From NCBI GenBank assembly GCA_900543975.1, contig UQTI01000090.1:1-7495 (forward strand): a stretch of 7,495 bases of DNA, read 5' to 3'. A program made the position numbers and the translations under genes. The notes under the pieces were generated by a model that was not told the origin of the DNA, did not search any database, and worked only from the letters and a program-made list of their open reading frames with translations. Position 1 is the stretch's first letter; every line of letters begins with the position of its first letter. This DNA is from an uncultured Prevotella sp. (lineage in GTDB: Bacteria > Bacteroidota > Bacteroidia > Bacteroidales > Bacteroidaceae). Of the stretch, positions 1 through 4,420 are shown in pieces.

Positions 1-631
1 TCTTGAACACCAGCTCCTGGAAGTGGCGTTTCACCTCATCGTAAATCTGGTTGGCAAGACGCAGGCGGCTGTCATACATCGTGAGCAGGAATCCCTCAAT
101 CTCGAGTTGCGGGTTCAGGCGGCTCTTTATGATCTTTATGGTGTTGAGCAGCTTGCTGATGCCCTCAAGGGCGAAATACTCACATTGCACGGGTATGACA
201 ACCGAGTCGGCAGCCGTGAGGGCGTTCACCGTGATGAGGCCGAGCGACGGGCTACAGTCGATGAGTATGAAGTCATACTCGTCGCGTATCGTCGCGAGCA
301 TGTTCTTTATCACGTTCTCGCGGTTGGGCAGGTTGAGCATCTCTATCTCCGCACCCACAAGGTTGATGTGGCTGGGTATGATGTCGAGGCCGTTGATGTC
401 GGTGGTGTAAATGGCATCGCGCACGTCGGCGTGGTCTATTATGCACTCATAAATGGAGCAGTCCACCTCCTTAATGTCCACGCCCAGGCCGCTCGATGCG
501 TTGGCCTGAGGGTCGGCATCGATGACGAGGACCGATTTCTCGAGCGTAGCAAGCGACGCTGCCAGATTGATGGTAGTGGTTGTTTTGCCCACTCCTCCTT
601 TCTGATTGGCTAATGCGATGATTTTTCCCAT
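1..631 (-). CDS. parA: ParA/Soj-family chromosome partitioning ATPase (3' end outside window)
   Basis: This is a ParA/Soj-type deviant Walker ATPase that, with ParB, moves or organises chromosome origins on the nucleoid. I translated it by hand from the ATG at 629-631; 210 codons are visible before the left edge. It starts MGKIIALANQKGGVGKTTTT. The deviant Walker A motif is at residues 11-18, with signature lysine K11 and P-loop lysine K16. D40 lies in VIDADPQAN (36-44), and Walker B is ILIDCSPSLG (122-131). There is no N-terminal helix-turn-helix, so it is the short chromosomal Soj type of about 255 residues, and roughly 45 C-terminal residues are missing. ParB would be expected further left but is not visible. 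The gene is divergent from surE, with a TAACTTTG -7 box about 40 bp upstream. The family call is firm. A plasmid-type paralogue is possible but less likely among housekeeping genes. Confidence 0.95.
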   Translation of the reverse strand, partial: MGKIIALANQKGGVGKTTTTINLAASLATLEKSVLVIDADPQANASSGLGVDIKEVDCSIYECIIDHADVRDAIYTTDINGLDIIPSHINLVGAEIEMLNLPNRENVIKNMLATIRDEYDFILIDCSPSLGLITVNALTAADSVVIPVQCEYFALEGISKLLNTIKIIKSRLNPQLEIEGFLLTMYDSRLRLANQIYDEVKRHFQELVFK

Positions 632-671
632 GTTAGTTTATTCTCTCTGTTTTTTTACGGAAATTCTTTGG

Positions 672-679
672 CAAAGTTA
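672..679 (-). promoter_or_regulatory. Putative parA promoter, -7 box
   Basis: On the minus strand this reads TAACTTTG, a perfect match to the Bacteroidota -7 consensus TAnnTTTG, followed by the C often seen after it. Initiation a few bases downstream would give a leader of roughly 35 nt before the parA ATG. I see no clear TTTG -33 element at 19-21 bp spacing, so the call rests on the -7 box and its position. Confidence 0.6.
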
Positions 680-718
680 CATATTTTATGCGAGAAATGG
701 GTCATTTAAACCTTTTTT

Positions 719-732
719 CGTACTTTTGTACG
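719..732 (+). promoter_or_regulatory. Putative surE-lpxB promoter (-7 box at 721-728) with overlapping CGTAC/GTACG inverted repeat
   Basis: TACTTTTG at 721-728 matches the TAnnTTTG -7 consensus and lies 23 bp before the surE ATG, so the leader would be only about 15-20 nt. It sits inside a perfect small inverted repeat, CGTAC-TTTT-GTACG (719-732), which could be an operator or chance. No convincing TTTG -33 box is visible; the sequence there is ATGGG-like. The parA -7 box lies about 40 bp away on the other strand, so the two promoters diverge from one short region. Confidence 0.55.
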
Positions 733-751
733 CAAATTAGATGTAAAAAAT

Positions 752-1525
752 ATGAACACAAACAAACCATTGCTACTTATTTCCAACGATGACGGCTATC
801 ACGCCAAGGGCATAAACGCGCTTGTAGACATGTTGTCCGACCTTGCCGACATCGTGGTGTGTGCTCCCGAGTCGGCACGCTCCGGCTTCGCGTGCGCCTT
901 TACCGTGAACGATCCGCTGCGTCTGAAGCTGCGCAGAGAACGTGAGGGCATGAAGATGTGGTCATGCACAGGAACGCCTGTCGACTGTGTGAAACTGGCT
1001 CTTGACCAGCTCTTTGACGGTCGTCGTCCCGACCTGATCATTGGTGGCATAAACCACGGCGACAACGCCAGCGTGAACGTACACTATAGCGGCACCATGG
1101 GCATCGTCATCGAGGGTTGCATGAAATATATCCCGTCGATAGCCTTCTCGCTTGCCGATTTCAGTAGCGATGCTTGCTTCGAACCGCTGCGTCCTTACGT
1201 CCGCGAGATGGTGCAGCGTGTGCTCCGCGAGGGGTTGCCTAAGGGCGTGTGCCTGAATGTCAACTTCCCCAAAGCCAACGAGTTTAAGGGTGTGCGTGTG
1301 TGCCGCATGGCGCATGGCACATGGTTCAACGAGTGTGTGAAGAATGACCACCCGCGCGGCTACAGCTATTTCTGGATGACAGGCAGCTATCGTAACGATG
1401 AGCCTGAGGCCACCGACACCGACAACTGGGCTTTGACCCACGGCTATGTGGCTGTCACGCCGACGCAGATTGATGTGACGGCTTATGAAATGATTGAGCG
1501 AATGAAAGACTGGGAGACGTTATGA
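752..1525 (+). CDS. surE: 5'/3'-nucleotidase SurE
   Basis: SurE is a metal-dependent phosphatase that removes phosphate from nucleoside 5'- and 3'-monophosphates, and in some species from short polyphosphate. The 257-residue length is usual. The N-terminal ISNDDG (10-15) gives metal ligands D13 and D14. S44 in ARSGF is the conserved active-site serine, and N101 in GGIN (98-101) is the fourth ligand. GTPVDC (74-79) and YSGTMG (112-117) are further family signatures. The segment after GGIN, HGDNASVNVHYSG, replaces the more common AGANLGDDVIYSG and fits a Bacteroidota SurE. The ATG at 752 is preceded by an A-rich leader (TGTAAAAAAT) without a Shine-Dalgarno sequence. The stop overlaps the lpxB start in ATGA, which suggests translational coupling. 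In E. coli surE sits beside pcm and rpoS; the pairing with lpxB here differs. Confidence 0.95.
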   Translation: MNTNKPLLLISNDDGYHAKGINALVDMLSDLADIVVCAPESARSGFACAFTVNDPLRLKLRREREGMKMWSCTGTPVDCVKLALDQLFDGRRPDLIIGGINHGDNASVNVHYSGTMGIVIEGCMKYIPSIAFSLADFSSDACFEPLRPYVREMVQRVLREGLPKGVCLNVNFPKANEFKGVRVCRMAHGTWFNECVKNDHPRGYSYFWMTGSYRNDEPEATDTDNWALTHGYVAVTPTQIDVTAYEMIERMKDWETL

Positions 1526-2661
1526 AATATTATCTTATCGTGGGCGAGGCGAGCGGTGACCTGCACGCCTCGCGTCTCATGCTATCGCTCCGAAAGGAGG
1601 ACCCCGATGCCGAGTTTCGCTTCTTCGGCGGCGACCTCATGTCGGCGGTGGGCGGCACGCGCGTGAAACACTACCGCGAGCTGGCTTACATGGGCTTCGT
1701 GCCTGTGCTGCTCCATCTGCGCACCATCCTGGGCAACATGAAAATGTGTAAGCGCGACATCGTGGAGTGGGCGCCCGACGTGGTCATTCTTGTCGACTAT
1801 CCTGGCTTCAACCTCAACATAGCCCAGTATGTGCGTGCCCACACCTCCATACCGGTCTATTATTATATCTCGCCCAAGATATGGGCGTGGAAAGAGTGGC
1901 GCATCAAGAACATCCGTCGCGACGTGAACGAGATGTTCTCTATCCTTCCTTTCGAGATCGATTTCTACGAGCGCAAGCACCGTTACCCCATCCATTATGT
2001 TGGCAACCCCACGGCCGAGGAGGTGGAGCAGTTTAAAGCCGGGCAGCACCAGTCGTTTGAGGCGTTCTGTCATGACAACCAGCTCGATAACCGCCCCGTC
2101 ATAGCCCTGCTTGCCGGCAGCCGACGACAGGAGGTGAAGGACAATCTGCCTGCCATGATCGAGGCAGCGTCGGCGTTTAAGGACAAATATCAGCTTGTGC
2201 TTGCCAAGGCCCCGTCGCTCGATGACGACTATTATGCTCCATTCCTGAAAGACAAGGACATAAAGGCGGTGAGCGACAAGACATACGCCTTGCTCTCACA
2301 CTCAACGGCCGCTCTCGTGACCAGCGGCACAGCCACGCTTGAGACCGCTCTCTTCGGCGTGCCTCAGACCGTGTGTTACAAAACGCCCGTGCCGCGCCTC
2401 ATCCGCTTTGCTTTCAACCATGTGCTGAAGGTGCGCTTCATATCGCTCGTAAACCTCATTGCTGACCGCGAGGTGGTGAGCGAACTGTTTGCCGAGCGCT
2501 TCAGCGTGGCGCAGATTCGTGACGATCTACGCTCCATCTTGCCTGGTGGAAGCCGCCGCGAGGCTATGCTCCAAGGCTATGACGACGTGGCATCGCGCCT
2601 CGGTCACACCTCTGCTCCCGACAATGCTGCCCGCATCATGGTGAAGCTGCTGAAAGGGTAG
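1522..2661 (+). CDS. lpxB: Lipid-A-disaccharide synthase LpxB
   Basis: LpxB (glycosyltransferase family 19) joins UDP-2,3-diacylglucosamine and lipid X to form the lipid A disaccharide at the inner face of the cytoplasmic membrane, so the cell is Gram-negative and makes lipid A. The 379 residues match the usual length of about 380. Family signatures appear in order: GEASGD (8-13), VDYPGFN (91-97, containing the conserved aspartate D92), YYISPKIWAW (114-123), GNPTAEE (161-167), AGSRRQEV (198-205), SGTATLETA (268-276) and FISLVNLIADREVVSEL (306-322), the last closely resembling the nucleotide-sugar site of E. coli LpxB. The start ATG lies inside the surE stop (ATGA, 4-bp overlap), so both genes are probably one transcript with coupled translation. 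No other lpx gene is nearby. The first hairpin with a T-rich tail lies about 180 bp past the stop. Confidence 0.97.
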   Translation: MKYYLIVGEASGDLHASRLMLSLRKEDPDAEFRFFGGDLMSAVGGTRVKHYRELAYMGFVPVLLHLRTILGNMKMCKRDIVEWAPDVVILVDYPGFNLNIAQYVRAHTSIPVYYYISPKIWAWKEWRIKNIRRDVNEMFSILPFEIDFYERKHRYPIHYVGNPTAEEVEQFKAGQHQSFEAFCHDNQLDNRPVIALLAGSRRQEVKDNLPAMIEAASAFKDKYQLVLAKAPSLDDDYYAPFLKDKDIKAVSDKTYALLSHSTAALVTSGTATLETALFGVPQTVCYKTPVPRLIRFAFNHVLKVRFISLVNLIADREVVSELFAERFSVAQIRDDLRSILPGGSRREAMLQGYDDVASRLGHTSAPDNAARIMVKLLKG

Positions 2662-2673
2662 GACGTGTGTTGG

Positions 2674-2780
2674 CTGTTTCTCGGTTTTTTAGAGATGTTT
2701 TTCTCGTTTTTTTAGATGTTTTTCTCGATTTTTAAAGATGTTTTTCTCGTTTTTTTTGAACAGATTTTCTTGCTTTTTGA
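2674..2780. repeat. Degenerate tandem repeat with T-tracts, period about 21-22 bp, about 5 units
   Basis: The core GATGTTTTTCTCG followed by a T-run recurs at 2694, 2715 and 2737. A related unit lies before (CTGTTTCTCGG from 2674) and a decayed one after (GATTTTCTTG from 2763). Spacing of the GATG starts is 21 then 22 bp. The T-runs (2685-2690, 2707-2713, 2729-2733, 2750-2757, 2774-2778) are therefore spaced at about two helical turns. The block begins 12 bp after the lpxB stop. Confidence 0.8.
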
Positions 2781-2843
2781 GATGTATAAAAACGTAGAAA
2801 AACGAATAAATATACAAAAATATAAGTTGAAATGAATAAATAT

Positions 2844-2884
2844 CCAAAATCGCGATTGTAAGCGATTTTGGGTGTTTTTCTTTC
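2844..2884 (+). terminator. Putative intrinsic terminator for surE-lpxB
   Basis: CCAAAATCGC (2844-2853) and GCGATTTTGG (2862-2871) form a perfect 10-bp stem with an 8-nt loop. A T-rich stretch follows (TTTTTC then TTTCTGTTTT), though the T-run starts a few bases after the stem rather than immediately. It is the first clear stem plus T-tail after lpxB, about 180 bp past the stop. The stem is only half G+C, so efficiency is uncertain. Confidence 0.5.
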
Positions 2885-2952
2885 TGTTTTGAAAAATAAC
2901 GGGCGTTTTACTTATTGTTTTTGTTAACAACTCTTAAAATAGGGACGGTTTT

Positions 2953-3040
2953 GTCAAAGGGCCTCTTTGAGGCTGTCAAAGGGCCTTAATGAGCTCGTCA
3001 AAGAGCCTCTTTGAGGACGTCAAAGAGGCACTTTCAAATC
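2953..3040. repeat. Four exact-period 22-bp tandem units with interlocking palindromes
   Basis: GTCAAAG starts at 2953, 2975, 2997 and 3019, exactly 22 bp apart. The consensus core is GTCAAAGRGCCTCTTTGAGG. Units 1 and 3 agree at 19 of 22 positions; units 2 and 4 have drifted. Each full unit is self-complementary (CCTC-TTT-GAGG), and neighbouring units can pair: GCCTCTTTGA (3005-3014) and TCAAAGAGGC (3020-3029) form a perfect 10-bp stem with a 5-nt loop. There are no variable spacers, so it is not a CRISPR array, and 22 is not a multiple of 3, so it is not a protein repeat. Confidence 0.9.
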
Positions 3041-3074
3041 GTAAGTTGGGCTCTTTTAGAACGCCGCTAAAAAC

Positions 3075-3120
3075 AAGGGCAAAAATGCATAAATATGCAA
3101 AACGCTTCTGCCCTTTTTTC
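3075..3120. terminator. Candidate bidirectional terminator hairpin
   Basis: AAGGGCA (3075-3081) pairs with TGCCCTT (3109-3115). The 27-nt loop contains a second hairpin, TGCAT-AAAT-ATGCA (3086-3099). On the plus strand the stem is followed directly by more T residues (TTTTC), as in an intrinsic terminator; on the minus strand only GTTTTT follows. It would be a second stop for read-through from lpxB. The long nested loop is unusual, so it may instead be a structured RNA or part of the neighbouring repeat block. Confidence 0.4.
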
Positions 3121-3180
3121 TTGCTGTTTTTGGCTCCTTTTGCCGCCGTTTTATTCTCTTCTGAATCTGCAATGTTTTGG

Positions 3181-3405
3181 CACGACAACAACGATTTTTT
3201 TGAACACGAATCACACGATTTTTTTTAATGATAATAACGATTTTTTTTGAACACGAATAACTCTCTAACACGATTTTTTTATGATAATAGCGATTTTTTT
3301 AAGACAATAGAGACAATTCTTTTTATGTGGCTTTTGTTTGCACCAATAATTTAAAGATTGTCTCTATTGTCTCTATTGTCGTTTAAAAATATCGTTGTTG
3401 TCGTG
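3181..3405. repeat. Foldback element: 25-bp outer arms, 16-bp inner arms
   Basis: The left arm 3181-3205 and right arm 3381-3405 are reverse complements at 23 of 25 positions; the outermost 15 bp (3181-3195 against 3391-3405) are perfect. As RNA, one of the two mismatches becomes a G-U pair. Inside, AGACAATAGAGACAAT (3302-3317) is a perfect 16-bp reverse complement of 3357-3372. No transposase or target-site duplication is seen. The outer arm starts with CACGACAACAACGAT, whose complement is also part of the 21-bp repeat to the right. Confidence 0.75.
3202..3300. repeat. Tandem duplication of a 47/52-bp T-tract unit
   Basis: Copy 1 (3202-3248) and copy 2 (3249-3300) both begin GAACACGAAT, continue through CACGATTTTTTT, then ATGATAATA, and end CGATTTTTTT. 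Copy 2 carries a few extra bases (around ACTCTCT) and one A fewer. With the flanking sequence, CGATTTTTTT occurs five times (3192, 3216, 3238, 3271, 3291). Confidence 0.8.
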
Positions 3406-3453
3406 TTAAACATCGTTGTTGCGTGCCACAACATCGTTGTTGTCTTGAATAAA
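3391..3453. repeat. Three tandem units with 21-bp period, core ATCGTTGTTG
   Basis: ATCGTTGTTG occurs at 3391, 3412 and 3433, exactly 21 bp apart; bases after the core differ between copies. The reverse complement of the core, CAACAACGAT, lies at 3186-3195 as part of the left foldback arm. The left flank is also similar to the second copy (CGTGCCACAACA against CGTGCCAAAACA), so the arm can pair with more than one unit. Confidence 0.8.
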
Positions 3454-3487
3454 AAAAACGCAATGAAGATGGCTCCATTGCGTTTTT
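3451..3487 (-). terminator. Intrinsic terminator of the rsfS-ftsH-cdsA operon (bidirectional shape)
   Basis: ACGCAATG (3458-3465) and CATTGCGT (3476-3483) form a perfect stem with a 10-nt loop, extended by four A-T pairs at its base (12 bp in all). Read on the minus strand, the hairpin runs straight into eight T residues, the classic form; on the plus strand five T residues follow. It lies about 50 bp past the cdsA stop and would also block transcription arriving from lpxB. Confidence 0.85.
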
Positions 3488-3536
3488 ATATCTCTTCGTT
3501 AAGAGATTGTTTTTATAATCTTTTTCTCTTTGTCTT

Positions 3537-4400
3537 TTATGCGCACATGGTGAGCACCGTGTAGAGGTAGACCACGGCGGCGGGGAAAGCCATGAGTGAG
3601 GAGTCGAAGCGGTCGAGCATGCCACCGTGACCGGGCAGAATGTTGCCGCTGTCCTTGATGCCGATGGTGCGCTTGAAGAGCGACTCGACAAGGTCGCCCC
3701 ATGTGCCGAAGAACACGACAACCAGTCCGAGACCCATCCACGCTGGCAGGGAGAGCACATGTCCACCCTCACCGCTGTTCATGAGATGGCCAATGAGTGC
3801 TGCCACGGCAAGCACCAAGATGCCGCCGCCAATGCTACCTTCCCAACTCTTGCCGGGGCTGACGCGCGGGAAGAGCTTGTGCTTGCCAAAGAGCGAGCCA
3901 CTGAGGTAGGCTCCCGTGTCGTTTGTCCACAGGAAGATGAAGATGCTCAGCGGCAACATGCTGTCGTAAACCGTCACGCCGCCCTCGCTTCTGAACGCCA
4001 CAACGTTGATCATGGCAAAGGGCAGGGCGATGTAAAGCTGCGAGAGCATGGTGTAAGCCCAGTTGTTTATTGGGTTCGGAGCCTTCGTGTACAGTTCGCT
4101 GATGAACAGGTAGACGACGGTGAGCAGATAGGGTATGAACACCGCCGACGGTGTGATGTTGCTACAGAACCCCGCGAAGGCGAGGAACAGGTATGTGCCC
4201 GCTGCTGTTGTGATGAAGCGGTTCACGCACACCCCCTCGATGTTGTTCACCAACCCCGTATATTCCCACACGGTGAGAGCTGTGACAACAGCAAAAAGGA
4301 ATATCATGGCTTGTGGGCGCATGAAGCACACCACCACAGCTGCCACGAACAATGTGCCTGTTATGGCACGCGTTATCATGTTCTTAAGTTTGTCGCTCAT
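3537..4400 (-). CDS. cdsA: Phosphatidate cytidylyltransferase (CDP-diacylglycerol synthase)
   Basis: CdsA is an integral membrane enzyme that turns phosphatidic acid and CTP into CDP-diacylglycerol, the branch-point precursor of phosphatidylethanolamine and of phosphatidylglycerol/cardiolipin. The 287 residues are the usual size and mostly hydrophobic, with several membrane segments; clear ones lie near 13-27, 31-46, 63-80, 87-103, 150-160, 190-206 and 221-233. The C-terminal family signature is complete: SLFKRTIGIKD (240-250) followed by the HGGMLDRFD block (258-266), with the K249/D250 and D263/D266 acidic-site residues. Upstream, WTNDTGAYLSGSLFGKHKL (158-176) and SPGKSWEG (181-188) match the CdsA core, with D161 a likely metal ligand. 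The gene is last in its operon, 20 bp after ftsH with no terminator between, and is followed by a strong hairpin/T8. Neither end looks truncated. Confidence 0.96.
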   Translation of the reverse strand: MSDKLKNMITRAITGTLFVAAVVVCFMRPQAMIFLFAVVTALTVWEYTGLVNNIEGVCVNRFITTAAGTYLFLAFAGFCSNITPSAVFIPYLLTVVYLFISELYTKAPNPINNWAYTMLSQLYIALPFAMINVVAFRSEGGVTVYDSMLPLSIFIFLWTNDTGAYLSGSLFGKHKLFPRVSPGKSWEGSIGGGILVLAVAALIGHLMNSGEGGHVLSLPAWMGLGLVVVFFGTWGDLVESLFKRTIGIKDSGNILPGHGGMLDRFDSSLMAFPAAVVYLYTVLTMCA

Positions 4401-4420
4401 TCTGACTGTCGCTTTTTTTG

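Larger units (their letters stand above)
2662..3536. other. 875-bp gene-free, AT- and repeat-rich spacer between convergent operons
   Basis: No credible gene lies here. The short open frames on both strands are made of T/A tracts and of repeats whose period is not a multiple of three. In order, the spacer holds a T-tract tandem repeat (2674-2780), a hairpin with T-rich tail (2844-2884), the perfect palindrome TTGTTAACAA (2921-2930), a 4 x 22-bp array (2953-3040), a GGGC/GCCC hairpin (3075-3120), a foldback (3181-3405) enclosing duplicated T-tract units, a 3 x 21-bp repeat (3391-3453) and the cdsA terminator (3451-3487). Just before the cdsA stop, TCTCTT (3491-3496) can pair with AAGAGA (3501-3506), and AAGAGA could alternatively pair with TCTCTT (3525-3530). 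No TAnnTTTG box with a proper -33 partner was found inside the spacer. Confidence 0.8.

Noticed and set aside
632..751. parS site near parA
   Set aside because: I looked for a TGTTTCACGTGAAACA-like palindrome here and in the spacer and saw none; CGTAC-TTTT-GTACG does not resemble it.
962..1441. 159-codon minus-strand frame inside surE, and the similar 163-codon frame inside lpxB (1582-2073)
   Set aside because: Antisense shadows of genes with complete family motifs; no own promoter or family resemblance.
2815..2822. Minus-strand -7 box TATTTTTG
   Set aside because: It matches TAnnTTTG but lies in very AT-rich DNA, has a 22-bp spacer to a possible TTTG and points to no gene; likely chance.
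2712..2930. 72-codon minus-strand open frame
   Set aside because: Its K/F/I-rich composition follows from the AT-rich repeat; no start context, family resemblance or promoter supports it.
2953..3040. CRISPR array
   Set aside because: The 22-bp units abut directly with no variable spacers, and no cas gene is nearby.
2976..3228. Overlapping open frames of 71 and 79 codons on opposite strands
   Set aside because: Both are built on the 22-bp repeat (not a multiple of 3) and T-tracts, lie antisense to each other, and lack a promoter box or recognisable domain. The membrane-like stretches reflect T-rich DNA.
3181..3405. Insertion sequence remnant
   Set aside because: No transposase fragment in any frame and no flanking direct duplication; only the inverted-repeat structure is supported.
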